Source: Halichoerus grypus
Taxonomy: Eukaryota; Chordata; Mammalia; Carnivora; Phocidae
NCBI RefSeq assembly: GCF_964656455.1
Contig: NC_135720.1
Location: 53,098,598 to 53,162,597 of the forward strand
DNA length: 64,000 nucleotides
Reading direction: 5' to 3'
Shown here: piece by piece, positions 45,996 through 57,666 of the stretch
Layout of the letters: each line of letters starts with the position of its first letter
Position numbering within the stretch: the first letter of the stretch is position 1
Notes under the pieces: model-generated
What the model was told of the DNA's origin: nothing
Seen by the model: only the letters and a program-made list of their open reading frames with translations
Database searches by the model: none
Made by a program: the position numbers and the translations under genes

Positions 45996-46368
45996 TCTGT
46001 TGCTTCTAAAAGGTACCTTCTTACCCTGTGGCATTGGTGAAACCCAGGCATGATTTCCTCTTGCCGTATACCTCTAACATGGTCATTAGTCTCCTCAAGA
46101 AGCTGGTATTAAATCGGTGGCTCATCCTAGAGTCGACTGTGTCTCAGAACCAGGGAAATCTGGCACATGGGATGTGCAGGCAGTCACCTGACTTGCTGGG
46201 GAGTCAGTGTTCTCATCTGCAGAAGGAAATACCTGAAACGGGTGACCAGGCAGGTCCTCTCCTATCTGGGCTTGCCCCTCACCACAAGATGGGCTGAGTG
46301 ATGGGAACTACTACATTAAAATGACACAAAGACAAAGGATCTTGTAATAAAATGCACATCGTACTTAC

Positions 46369-46847
46369 TTTCTCCCGACATCTAGGCCCGTCTTTAGGAT
46401 AACATCATACCGAAAAGACTGCACTACTTTCTCCAGGTCTTTATAGTCTTTGACCACACTGGGGTCACCCTCGAGCTCCTCTTCCTGCTCACTCATCTCA
46501 CGATCACTCTCATCATCAGAGTCCTCTTCATCCTCGGCTTTTTGCAGAGTCTTCTTAGTGGATTTTTTAGAGCTTATATTACTTTTAAGTCTTATGGAGA
46601 GTGGGAAAATATATTCTGGAGATATTAAAAGCCCTGGGAGTCTCAGTGAGAAAATGTTATGGAAAAATGTTTTACAATTTGATGTGTTTAACTGGGTACT
46701 AGAAAAATGTGAGTATCGATTCCAGGAAGCACAGAGTTTATACGAGGGTGTCCCTTGTAGCGCTCCCCAGAGTCCAATCCAGACATCTGGCTTTCTCAGA
46801 ACACTGGCAGGCAATCTGACACCAGTCAGAGCCATGGCGCATATAAC
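46369..46847 (-). CDS. MTRES1: MTRES1 exon 2: start codon, mitochondrial presequence, acidic linker
   Basis: On the minus strand the acceptor TTGTCTGTTTCAG precedes 46847, the start ATG is at 46835-46833 (GCGCCATGG, a strong context), and the donor follows 46369. It encodes residues 1-155 plus two bases of codon 156. The first 60 residues are basic and hydrophobic with almost no acidic residues, as in a mitochondrial presequence. Residues 99-124 are strongly acidic (EDEEDSDDES...SEQEEELEGD). YDVILKTGLDVGR near 143-155 begins the S4-like domain. It matches the family protein as I remember it. An upstream out-of-frame ATG lies 7 bases before the start. Confidence 0.95.
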
Positions 46848-48199
46848 CTGAAACAGACAATAATTCCGTTTTATTTCACAAGCGCAGTGTCCTGGCATTC
46901 TTACAACACAAACCATTCATACCACGAACACTCTAGATCAGTGCTGTACTTATTCTCCCCTCCGAAAGACCATATTGGTCTGCACATTCTCAGGGCCATG
47001 CACTTTTCCATAGTGAGTCTTCTAGCTGTGCTTCCCTCATAGGGTGGTCAGGAGGGGGGACTAGATACTAAGATGTGTGAACACACCGGTTCTCCTCTTC
47101 TCCATCCCCCAAATTCACTTGGACACTGATTGCGACCAAAGAATATTAACAGTAGTTCTCAACGGTTTTAAAAAAAAAGATCTCATGGAGAGAAAGACTG
47201 TTTGTTGACATACGTCACATCCTTACAATACTGACTTTGCCAAGGAAGGACATCAAGTCATGACTTTATAAAACCCAGAGTGAATCTCTCGACTTTATTT
47301 CAACCCCCAGCCCCAGCAAATCAGAGCTAGCAATGAGCAGACAAAGCTGCATTTTACCTTCTTTTCCATCTTTCTCCTACTGTTTGAGGCATTAGCTAGC
47401 AGAGCAGGAAGGGGCCAGGAGACCCACAAACTAGGTAATTGTTTCCTGAGGCACTGAGGTGCTGACATGCCAGAGAGTAGTCAATTCCTAGGTTACCTCA
47501 AAGGCAGCAGAAACCATCTTATTATGATGGTAGCAAACCTTCCCAAGTACATCAAGATGGCTTTAGAGACCACGATTTAGTAATCTGAGAAGGCTGCCAT
47601 ATGGTCCATATCCTCATACCTTAAGTCTGCGAATGACTTTCCATGGTGCCAAGGCTATACTTTCAGACAGATTTCTTTGATGAGCGTTTCAATGATTTTT
47701 CCTGCCTACTTTCCATTCACCACAAAGCTGACAATGGCAATTACCTGTAAGCCCACTCAAAAGCACATAGCTAGCTACTTCCAAGTTATATTTGTTAACA
47801 TTTTGGCTCTTATTTTTGTTGGCATGAACAAGGTAGACAACACAAGCTCAACTCTGTATCTCATTGCTCTTGGGACCCCAACCTGAGTCTGAACTGAGAA
47901 ATAAAGCAGGCATAAATTAAGGGCTGTTTTTCAACACAACTATAATTTGAAATAATTTTTAAATGCTATAAAAACCACAGAGTGCTCTAAAATACTGACT
48001 GGAAACTATCTGAAGCACCTTAAAGAGAAATATTGAGAGAAATCATTTTTATACATATTCTACCTAATTTAATAGAGAATGAATAATAACCATGCATAGA
48101 AGAAAACCTTAACTTTTATAGAAGTAGGGATAAAGAAAGAAAATAGTATATTTCAGTTCCTAGACTTTGTATTTCATGGATCACTACAATCAAAAATTA

Positions 48200-48312
48200 A
48201 GGGGTGCCTGGCTGGCTCAGTTGGTGGAGCATGTGACTCGACCTCGGGTTATGGGTTCGAGCCCCACACTTGAGTGTAGAGATTACTTAAAAAATAAAAT
48301 CTTAAAAAAAAC
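48200..48312 (+). repeat. Short CAN SINE
   Basis: GGGTGCCTGGCTGGCTCAG head, TGTAGAGATTACTTAAAAAA tail, no CT-rich body. The duplication is unclear. Confidence 0.88.
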
Positions 48313-48927
48313 CCCAAAAAACAAAAAACCGTGCACACAAAAAAAGGTACCTAATGGTGGACTTCTTGCCAAGATTTTTTTTTAAGCAGTAATTGCTGCT
48401 CTTATTACCATAATTTAAGAGAAAGAAGATTTCAATGATTATATGTGAAACATATTTTTGCAGTAGAAAATTTGAAAAGAATATAAAGAAAATTCAAACC
48501 ACCCATATCCACTCTATGACAACCACTGTTAACATTTTAACATATATTCTCCATAGTGTAAAACTTGAAGAAAAGTAATTCTTTCATAAGCAGAGCTTTT
48601 CATACCTTCCCACCCACCCAAAACACACAGGAAGGTTAACCGTAAGTGGCCAGAGCTCTCTACTATCAGCCTCAGAAATTCTGTGTCGGTCCTAAGTTCT
48701 AGACTGAGTAGCATTTATCCAGGTGATGTCCAAGTTATGGGCCAAGACAGCCCTGGCTGAAATCACCACTTACTGTTGGGCCTAGACCAGATTAGTTAAT
48801 AAGATGCTCTTGTAATACAGAAGATAAAGACTGGCATTAATGATGATAATTTGCGTATCTTTAGGTGTTTTTCAAATTGTAGGTCATGAGCCATTATAAA
48901 ATTTGTACTTTTTAAGAACTAAAACTG

Positions 48928-49151
48928 GGGGTGCCTGGGTGGCTCAGTCGGTGAAGCATCTGCCTTAGAGTCTTCACAGGTCATGATTTCGGGGTCCTGG
49001 AATCGCTCCACCCCCCACTCTGTGTCATGTTCCCTGCTCAGTGGGCAGCCTGCTTCTCCCTCTCCCTCTGCTGCTCCCCTTGCTTGTACTATCTCATGCT
49101 TTCTCTCTTGCTCTCTGTCAAACAAATAAATTAAAAAAATATTTTTTAAAA
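48928..49151 (+). repeat. CAN SINE
   Basis: Perfect 14-bp duplication aagaactaaaactg (48914-48927, 49152-49165). Confidence 0.95.
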
Positions 49152-49504
49152 AAGAACTAAAACTGAAGAGTACACATAGAAAATATTACAGTACATCACA
49201 TACAGTAAGAGTAAATACTGCTTTATGAAACTTTCATTACAATACACATATGTAAGTATACATACACATACACTGGGTCACCACGGAAAATGTATTTACT
49301 AAAGATAACAGTAAAAAAAAAAGTTAGAAAACACTGGCCTAAGTGACTTGAGCAAAGTTTGTTTTGCTATCAGGTATAATGCCAAAGGCTGTATGCATGC
49401 CTGAGAGCTGAGAACCTGGCTGCACATTCCCCCCAATTAACAATACTCCCAGAGCCGTATGTGTGTGCAGAGATGAAAAGGGCAGCCTCTCAGGGATAAC
49501 TTTA

Positions 49505-49620
49505 TACAGGGCCCTCATTTTACAGATGAGCACAAATGAGACTTGGAGCAATTTAACAATCTGCTAGGTCATACAGCTAGTAAATAACACAGCCAGGATT
49601 CCAATGACAAGTCTTCTTAA
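49505..49620 (+). repeat. MIR SINE fragment
   Basis: CATTTTACAGATGAGCAC followed by GTCATACAGCTAGTAAATAA, the MIR core. Confidence 0.78.
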
Positions 49621-49627
49621 CGCTCAT

Positions 49628-49760
49628 TGTTTACTATGGGTCAGGCCCCGCTCTACCTATTAATTCATTTATTCCTTTCAACCAGCCCATCTCAGTGACA
49701 CGGTCACATAAATACTAAGTGGATTCAAACCTAGGCTCCCTGGCTAAGTCAAGGCTCTTT
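49628..49760 (+). repeat. MIR SINE fragment
   Basis: A second MIR-like block directly after the first, with ATTCAAACCTAGGCTCCCTGG near its end. Confidence 0.55.
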
Positions 49761-51164
49761 AGCACCATGCTGAACTGTCCATCAGTCTTCTGACTCCAAG
49801 TCCACTGTTCTTTCTACTACCCCATGAAATTTATGTCTCATTTTCTCTTGAACAAAAACCAACTTTCACCAACTGCAATACCAGAGAGAATGGATAGTTT
49901 CAGGAGCAGAGGAGTAGGAAGAACTGTTGGCCTGACTTAGAAGAAATCCAAAGAGGAGACATCCTGGGGGAGGGAAGTCCTATCTGTCAGTCTCTGGACT
50001 CCCACATTCCCCCCCGCCATTTCCTGCCATTATAGCACACTGTTACCTTTTATGAGGAATGCCTGGATATGATGGTGCTCTTTGTATATATCACAAATAC
50101 ATTACATTTACCTACACTAGGAAACTTTTATTAGCACAGGATAACTATTAAAATAATACTCATAGAAAAACAATTAACATAGCCAAAATGTCAAGCCAAG
50201 CATTACCTTTGTGTTTATTAGCTACTCCCTCTTTGTGATCTGCTTCACTCTCTAGCAAACGCTGGTACGTGCTGAAGTTTAGATAAAATTTATGAACATA
50301 AAATTGAGAAAACACGTTAACCTAATTTTTGCTGGAGAGGATGACCATTTGTAGCAGTGGGCACCAGGGCCACGGGGTAGAGTCTGAGAACCCAAGTTCT
50401 ACCACAGAGCTTTCAAACTGGTGGGAGGAGAGGGCTAACCAGGCCCCAACCCCTCTTCGACTAGAACAGCAGTGCTGGAAAATACTGGGTTTCCTTATAT
50501 TCCACCTGAAGAAAGGATTCTACCACTGGAAAGAAAAGTGTCTGTCCTTTTAGCATGGCTTCTCCATCTTCCAGGCTCCACACAAGACGCACTCTCCCTC
50601 TCTGCCCTCCCCTGCCCTTTCCCAAACTCATGTTGCGCCAATACTGTGTCTTCCGTACTATTATCTCCCAAACTCTAAGGGTAGTGACAGGGCAGGAACC
50701 GTGCCTTATTCCTCATTCCCATCCCCAATCAGCTCGGCACACACAAAAAACCAGTGAATACTTGCAAATTCATTTTCCAGAAATGAAGGGAGCATCCTAC
50801 CCATTACCACATCCACCCCTCATGCACTCATTTGCCTGCATATGCCAAATAGCCAGATAGACTAGGCCTGCTTATAAAGCAAACAGTTCTTGTCCTCAAG
50901 AAACTGCTATTCAAGTGGAATGTGGGCAGGTAAACTGGCTGTCAGAGAACTTGAGTGAAAGCCCAGGTCCAACGGAGGCTGGACCCTGCACAGACTAAAG
51001 CTGGAGCAGGGATGCCGGAGAAGAGTTCTAATGGCAAAGGTGGCCTGACACAGAACTTTGGGGGAAACAGCAAGTTACAACTATAATTTTTCACTTTCTA
51101 ATGGACCACTCTCATTAGCATGCTGTTATTTCTCTCACTGAATAACCAACCAGCCTTCTCTTAA

Positions 51165-51626
51165 TCCCACTAGCCCCCAGCTACAGCTTCTCTTGTTCCT
51201 CTTTACAACAAAACTCCTCAAAAAGGGTTGTCTATACTCTCCTTAATGCCTCTCATTTTCTAAATCCAAAAGATCATTTGTTAGTCCTCAACTCGTTTGA
51301 CTTCTCAGCAGCATCTGAGACAACTGATCACTCCCCTCTTCTTCACTTGGCTTCCAGGACACCTTCCTCTTGGTTTTCCTCCCACCTTACCCGCTGTTTC
51401 TTCCCTTCTCCCAGACGTCTTAATGTTGGAGGTCCCCAGGGCTCAATTTTTGGCCTGCTTCTCTTCTACATTTACTTTATCCAGCTCAGCTCTATCGGTC
51501 AGCTTTGACAAATGCGTATTAAGACACCAAACACTTCCATGGCTTTAAATACTGCCTACATGCCAACTACTCCCCAAGCTATATCCCCATTCCAGACCTT
51601 TCTCCCAAATTCCAGACATGTAGATC
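51165..51626 (+). repeat. L2 LINE with reverse-transcriptase remnant, 5' part
   Basis: Plus-strand translation around 51290-51500 shows FDFSAASETTDHSPLLHL and LNVGGPQGSIFGLLLF, decayed forms of conserved L2/CR1 reverse-transcriptase blocks. The YADD-like block follows in a degraded frame at about 51540-51620. It is a dead element, interrupted by an LTR at 51627 and continuing at 52157. Confidence 0.85.
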
Positions 51627-52156
51627 TGTGCAGAGGAGTTAATATAGCAGGCTTGAGTCTATCCTTAGAAAGGCCTGCTTGCAAGGTGGACCTTTGGCTG
51701 GCATCTGGAAACTTGGATTTCAGGATTCTCACCATTCTCAGAATTGACAGGAGTTGCTCACTGGGTCTAAACTGTTTGTACAATTTCTTATGCTGAGTAC
51801 CTGCTTTCCTTCTGGGAGTCTTGAATTTTGGTATATGCTAGGCAGACAGTGCCCATGTGACTAAAGCCAATCAACACCCTGGGCAGAGGTTCTAATGAGC
51901 GTCCGATAGACAAAATTTCACATATGTTGTCACAATTTGTTGCTGGGGACTTAAGCATGTCCTATGTGAGCCCACTGGGAGAGGACTCTTGGAAGACCAC
52001 CTGGTTTCCTGCATACTTTGTCCTATGAGTCTTCTCCCTTTGCTGACTGTGCTATCTTTGCTGTGATAAATCATAGCCATGAGCCAGAGCCAAGTCCTGT
52101 TGAATCTCCCTAGGCAATCAATGCACCTAGGGGCGGTCTTGGCGACCCCTGACACA
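51627..52156 (+). mobile_element. Solo LTR of an old endogenous retrovirus, inside L2
   Basis: A roughly 530-bp block starting TGTG and ending CACA, with a decayed polyadenylation signal (GATAAATCATAGCC) and the 3' block GGCGGTCTTGGCGACCCC. It splits the L2 exactly. The flanking 5-mers agatc / atatc fit a 5-bp target duplication with one change. No internal retroviral sequence remains. Confidence 0.7.
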
Positions 52157-53060
52157 ATATCCAAATGCCTGATATCTCCACTTAGGTGTGTAACAGGTAC
52201 TTCAAGCCTTATTGGTCCCAAAACAAACTCCTGACATGTCCCCAACCCTAAATCTGTTCCAACTGTAGCCTTCCCCATCTCAGCGAATGATAACTCCACC
52301 CCTGTAGGTGCTGAGAACAAAAGTTTCTAGTCATTCTGGACTCCCCCTCATACCCATATCCAATATCAGGAAATTATGTTGGCTGTATCTTCAAAACATG
52401 TCCAGTATCCCATCACTTCTCACCACTTCCATTGCTACCACAGATTTAAACCATCATGACAGATGATGATAGCAATACTACAAAGGCTCCATTAGAGTCT
52501 ATTTTCCACATAGCAGTGATTCTTTCAAAAAGTAATTTATACTGTATCACTCCTACAAAAGCACTGAGAAAAGGTTAGAGGCTGTATGTGATCTGGTCTC
52601 CCCAATCCCCCATCTCTTGCGACTCTCAACCTCTGCTCTCTCAGGTCCAGCCACGCTGGCTTTCCTGATGCTCCTCACATACAACAGGAACATTTCTGGG
52701 TAAGGTCTTTGTTCCAGCTGCACCTAGAAATCTCTCCTCCCAGGTAATTGCACAGATAAATCATTTTCTTCAACTCTGAACTCAAATGTCACCTCAATGC
52801 TGTGCACTCATCCCAATTTTATTTAATAAGCATCTTGCCCTCCCAATCTCCCCTTACTCTGCTCTACTTTTTTCCTCCATAGCACTTCTAACCTACCAAT
52901 TTACCGGGTTTTTCTTTTTCTTTTTTTGGATTGTCTCCCCTAACAGAATATAAACTCCACAAGGGTAGAAATCTTCACCTGAATTTGTTTCCCTCTGCTG
53001 AATCCCAACTGCCAAGAACAGTGCGTGGCACACGGGGAGTGCTTAATAAGCCACTGTGCA
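52157..53060 (+). repeat. L2 LINE, 3' part
   Basis: Continues the L2 with ATCCAAATGCCTGATATCTC, TTCCCCATCTCAGCGAATGA, CTCAAATGTCACCTC and a terminal AGTGCGTGGCACACGGGGAG tail. It is not recognisable as coding. Confidence 0.82.
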
Positions 53061-53992
53061 ATGAAAGTAGATCAAGAGAAATGGGGCATCAGAATGAATC
53101 CAGAAAAGAAGCCACAAAGTTTGGGGCTGGATCGAAGGGCAAAAGGCTAGATCTCCAAAGGCCTTGCTTATCAAAGTCTGGACTTGACCCAGAAAGGATG
53201 TGAATCACAGAAAGATTTTAAGCAGGGAAGTGACCTGACAGAAGTGCGTTTTAAAAGAGTTCTTTGCCAATGGTGTGGACGTGAGCAGTGGAGATGAAAA
53301 CTGCAGGAAGCCCAGAGGTTTATGGTGAGATCTTCAGAATAGATAAGGTATGTGAACGAGCCGAAGCCTGTAAGCAAAGCAACGTCTGGAATAGAGGCAA
53401 CGCTGCCCTTGACCTGCGGGACACTGGGAATCGCTCCACGTTCGTGAACCTGTTCACTATTCGGTTAGGGAGAACCTGGTATAACTGCTTTGCCGTCTAC
53501 TGCAACTGAAAATCGTCCCTTCTGGAGACCTCTCAGGTTGACCGCGGAAACAGCGTCGGCTTCCCCGACATACTTCCCACCCCCGCGAGCTGCGCACCTT
53601 CCCAGGTCTTCAAGGTCAAAGGAAACTGGACACCTGTGTCCTCGAGCTCCGGGTCTGTGCTTGGAGCCAGCAGTAGCGGCCGGGCCCAAGGGCGACTGCC
53701 ACGGCGCACCGGATCCCCACGTCCTCTGCAGCCCCCGGGTCCACAGGGCGTCCAGAGGCTGGCCGGGCCGAGGCAAGACGCGGGAGATTCACGCGGAGTC
53801 CTGGCAGGAGCGCAGGCAGGGCAGAGGCGCTCGTCGCGCCCCTGCTTCACGAATGCGCGCCGGGAAGCAACAGAGTGGGCTCCGGCCGGGGACACAACAC
53901 GCCCGACAGGGGCGCAGTTACTTGCACGTCACGGCCGCTCCTCCCTCCCTCCCTCGGGCCCTCCCGGCGGCCCTGCAGCCCCGGGCCTCCAG

Positions 53993-54035
53993 GCCCCGCC
54001 CCGCCATGCCCCGCCCCGCCATGCCCCGCCCCTTC
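53993..54035. repeat. Triplicated 15-bp GC-box repeat
   Basis: GCCCCGCCCCGCCAT occurs at 53993-54007 and 54008-54022 and a third, partly changed copy starts at 54023. Each copy carries CCCCGCCCC-type Sp/KLF sites. Confidence 0.85.
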
Positions 54036-54098
54036 CGTCAGCGCCGCCGCGGCGAGAGCGGGCCGGGCGGGGCTCACGGGCGCGGCGGCGGCGGCGCA

Positions 54099-54112
54099 GC
54101 GACCCCTGCTGG
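54099..54112 (-). promoter_or_regulatory. CTCF-like motif, one mismatch
   Basis: The minus strand reads CCAGCAGGGGTCGC, one base off the core CCASYAGRKGGC, at the edge of the MTRES1 CpG island. Confidence 0.3.
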
Positions 54113-54114
54113 AG

Positions 54115-54324
54115 ATGGCGCTTCGGAGGACTGCTCAGAGGACAGGCCCCAGCCGATTCGAGCCCGGAAGCCGAAGCCGTGTTTCCACGTGGCTGAAGAG
54201 AGCTTATCTTCATGCAGTGTCCTTGGATTTTCTGGGGTCACAAACCCTTTTGAACATCTTTGAGAGTTATAACGTTGCCTCCATAAAAATGTACATACCT
54301 GCCAGAACTTACTAATAAAATAAG
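54115..54324 (+). other. Possible first exon of a divergent transcript
   Basis: At the right edge of the MTRES1 island the plus strand has AAG|GTAAGT at 54322-54330, a strong donor. A 66-codon open frame starts at GAGATGG (54115) and stops at 54315. Similarity to a known protein is not recognised. It may be a non-coding divergent RNA or chance. Confidence 0.25.
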
Positions 54325-54428
54325 GTAAGTTCACAACATCTTTTCAAGAATAAATTGATTAAAAGGTAACTGGGTCATAACTTTCATGCAGTAGCTGATT
54401 AGATGGCCAAATAAAAAAGTCTGAAAAG

Positions 54429-54620
54429 GGCGCCTGGGTGGCTCAGTTGGTTAAAAGACTGCCTTCGGCTCAGGTCATGATCCTGGAGTCCCTGGATCGA
54501 GTCCCGCATCGGGCTCCCTGCTCGGCAGGGAGTCTGCTTCTCCCTCTGACCCTCCTCCCTCTCATGCTCTGTCTCTCATTCTCTCTCTCTCTCAAATAAA
54601 TAAATAAAATCTTTAAAAAA
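54429..54620 (+). repeat. CAN SINE (CTGGAGTCCCTGG type)
   Basis: Perfect 16-bp duplication aaaaaagtctgaaaag (54413-54428, 54621-54636). Confidence 0.95.
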
Positions 54621-55338
54621 AAAAAAGTCTGAAAAGACTGCTTAGCCATGGACCTTGTGGAAACAAACCCTTTTGCGACGTAAAAAGATAAACCAGAAAC
54701 CAAAGAAAGAACTTCCAAGGGACAACCTGTTTTATACATATCCACATTAATGCTTATGGGGATACATGCTCTGTTAAATTAAAAATAGCGATACCCCCCT
54801 CCGTTATCAGAGCATCCTCCCTTCTCTTTCTCGTCCTCACCAGCTCTAAGTCTCCTACACATTATTTTCCGCTGCTTCCTAATTGCTTCACACAGTGGCT
54901 ATTTGGTTGCATTCAAACAATAAGAAAGAGGGGTTACAAATTGTTTCAAATGTTGAAATGATACAACTTCGTACAACTGTCAACTTAGTTTATACTGTTG
55001 ACATTTTGGGTGATATACAGTTGCATTTACTTTCGGAGAAGATTACAGATAAATTGTTAAATCTGCCAGTAATAGGGGTTTATCAGTATTATTATAAACT
55101 TACAAAATTACTGTATAATTGTGCATGATTACAGGAGGAGATAAAAGAATACAATGAAAATGGGTTACACAGACCCAACTTGGTCACTGGCCTTTAAAAA
55201 AAGAGACATTTCATTAGATGAATCAAGTTAGTTTTTAACTTAAAATGCTAATTAATATTAAAAACTGCTGTGAGATTAACAAGTAGTATGTGGGGGGGTA
55301 GGGGGTACATATATTTGTGATTTGTAATTTTTTTCTTG

Positions 55339-55447
55339 GGCGCCTGGCTGGCTCAGTTGGTAGGGCATGTGACTCTGGATCTCAGGGTCAGGTGTTCAAG
55401 CCCCATGTTGTGTGTGGAGCCCACTTACAAAAGAAGAAAAGAAAGAA
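55339..55447 (+). repeat. Short CAN SINE
   Basis: GGGCGCCTGGCTGGCTCAG head, GTGTGGAGCCCACTTAC end, no CT-rich body. Confidence 0.88.
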
Positions 55448-55796
55448 ACATCCCATTCTTTTTTCCCCTGGGCAGGTGGTCCTGGCTGTAGTGTGTTTTG
55501 GGGGTTGTAGTTTTCACAAATTCAGACCACCTAGTGGACCAAATTCCCATTTCAGTCAACAGGGCTATGCTACTTCAGGTCACAAGATGAGAATTTTAAT
55601 TTAGCTCAAATAATTAATCTTATGTAAAGAGATGAGTAAATCAGATGGTGCCTTTGGTTGGGGCCTGTAGATAAATTTAAAGTTATTTTTTTAATGCAGG
55701 AGGAGCAGCTTCACTGTCCGTACTCTCAACATTGTTACAGGCTGGATTTTATTTTCTTATATTTCCTCTTACAACTTATTTACTGCTTCTTTCTTT

Positions 55797-55978
55797 TTTT
55801 TTTATTAAAATATTTTATTTATTTACTTGGAAGAGAGAAAGAGCGAGAGCACAGAGGGAGAGGGAGAAGCAGGCTTCCCGCTGAGCAGGGAGCCCAATGT
55901 GGGGCTGATCCCAGGACTCTGGGATCATGACCTGAGCCGAAGGCAGACGCTTAACCGACTGAGCCACTCAGGCGCCCC
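55797..55978 (-). repeat. CAN SINE
   Basis: Full head and shortened body. Similar CTTATTTA-rich flanks make the duplication ambiguous. Confidence 0.92.
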
Positions 55979-56376
55979 TGCTTATTTATTTCTTTGTTTA
56001 AGTGGAGAAAAATTACCTGGAGAAGAAAGTTCCTTTCCACTGTCTCACCTTGCTTATCCCAAACCTCAAGGTTAGCTAATCACCAAAAATATTTTAAGAA
56101 CAATCCATTACAAAGCCCCATCCCTCCACTCTGCACCCCATCTCCTCTCACCTTCTCAAGGAGCTTATTCTTTTGGCTCTGCTCTTTCCTGAATCATCAA
56201 TTTTTTGCACTCTTCAGGATCATTCCTGCCCACACACAAACAATACAAGCAAGTAACAAGTTCTAGTTATCTCACACAAATGAGATATATGAGAGATTAT
56301 TTAATTTTAAAAAATTGAATAGATATAATGTGATACTTTCTTCAGTTCACTTTATTTTTGAGATTCATTCCATTTC

Positions 56377-56580
56377 TTTTTTTTTTAAAGATTTTATTTA
56401 TTTATTTCACAGAGAGAGAGAGAGACAGCAAGAGAGGGAACACAAGCAGGGAGAGTGGGAGAGGGAGAAGCAGGCTTCCCGCTGAGCAGGGAGCCCGATG
56501 CAGGGCTCGATCCCAGGACCCTGGGATCATGACCTGAGCCGAAGGCAGATGCTTAACCGACTGAGCCGCCCAGGCGCCCC
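56377..56580 (-). repeat. CAN SINE
   Basis: Perfect 16-bp duplication agattcattccatttc (56361-56376, 56581-56596). Confidence 0.95.
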
Positions 56581-56870
56581 AGATTCATTCCATTTCATTC
56601 ATTCCATAAACATTCCATGTTTATACATACCTTTGGGCTTCTTCATGCAATTCATATATAAATTATTCCCAGTTTATTTGTTTCCTTCCTGAAGAACAAT
56701 TAGGTTTTGTCAAACATTGCAGTGGTGGGCACTTATGGGGGTATCACTGTGTGTGAAAGTATCTCTAGGGTGTTTACTTAGAATAGGAATCTCCGGGACC
56801 CAGCATGTTTTTCTTCAATCTTACTAAAAATGGCCCCCCCCCATTCTCAATAGGTCTCAATAGATTTTTA

Positions 56871-57065
56871 TTTTTAAAGATTTTATGTATTTATTTAAGA
56901 GAGAGAGAGAGAGAGAGAGCACAAGCAGGGGGAGCAGCAGAGGGGGAGGGAGAAGCAGACTCCCCGCTGAGCAGGGAGCCCGATGGGGGACTTGATCCGA
57001 GGACCCCGGAATCATGACCTGAGCCAAAGGCAGACGCTCAACCAACTGAGCCACCCAGGCGCCCT
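56871..57065 (-). repeat. CAN SINE
   Basis: Full SINE with an expanded GA stretch. A short agattttta on both sides may be the duplication. Confidence 0.92.
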
Positions 57066-57449
57066 GTCATCAGATTTTTAAATAGTGTCAGTCCTATGGA
57101 TGGAGAATGGCACCTTGTTTTAACTTGTAAACTTTCCCTGATTGGTATAAAGATTGAGTATCTTTTCGTATAGTTGTTGATCATTCAGATTTTCTCTTCT
57201 TTGATTTGCCAGTTTATACCCTTGCCCACTTTTCTGTGTAGTTTCCTTTTCCATTCACTTGCCTTCCTGGTGAAGGTAAACACAAGCACCACCAGAACTC
57301 TAGGAACTCACTGCATGCATCATGCACAAGACCTGCAACAGAAATGGCTCCCATGGAGTTCAGCCGTGTAGTGATCCTGGTAACCGTGCTCCTGATTTGG
57401 GTTTATGAGGCCCTTGCTTAGTTGCTTTCTTTCTTTCTTTTTTTGGAAT

Positions 57450-57650
57450 GGACTATTTTTTTAAAATTTATTTATTTATTTATTTGAGAGAGAGAGTGAG
57501 TGCTCATGAAAGAGAGTGGGGGGAGGGGCAGAAGGAGAAGCAGACTACCTGCTGAGCAGGGAGCCCAATGTGGGGCTCCATCCCAGGACCCTGGAATCAT
57601 GACCTGAGCCCAAGGCAGACGCTTAACCGACTGAGCCACCCAGGTGCCCC
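57450..57650 (-). repeat. CAN SINE
   Basis: Full head and body, TTTA tail. A younger SINE inserted just to its right. Confidence 0.92.
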
Positions 57651-57666
57651 TGCCAGTATTTTTTTT

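Larger units (their letters stand above)
44508..46368 (-). other. MTRES1: MTRES1 intron 2, about 1.9 kb
   Basis: Donor AA|GTAAGTACG, acceptor TTTTTTTTTTAAAG. It contains a truncated L1 and a MIR fragment. Nothing else was recognised, including in 44525-45480. Confidence 0.85.
46848..53560 (-). other. MTRES1: MTRES1 intron 1 (5' end inferred)
   Basis: From the CpG-island region to the coding exon acceptor at 46847. It contains SINEs, MIRs and an L2 copy with an LTR inside. In 46920-48190 and 49770-51160 I see no coding exon or named repeat. The first exon and its donor are not fixed. Confidence 0.6.
53560..54120 (-). promoter_or_regulatory. MTRES1: CpG island, MTRES1 promoter region
   Basis: Dense CpG sequence with many GC boxes at the 5' side of MTRES1. 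The non-coding first exon should lie here on the minus strand. Possible minus-strand donors are AAG|GTGCGC near 53598 and ACAG|GTGTCC near 53632, neither compelling. Three 15-bp GC-box repeats lie at 53993-54035. Confidence 0.75.

Noticed and set aside
51278..51508. Reverse-transcriptase-like peptide
   Set aside because: It is an L2 remnant with lost catalytic residues and frame breaks, so it is annotated only as a repeat.
53490..54263. 257-codon plus-strand open frame in the MTRES1 CpG island
   Set aside because: Compositionally biased and overlapping other long frames. No family similarity recognised.
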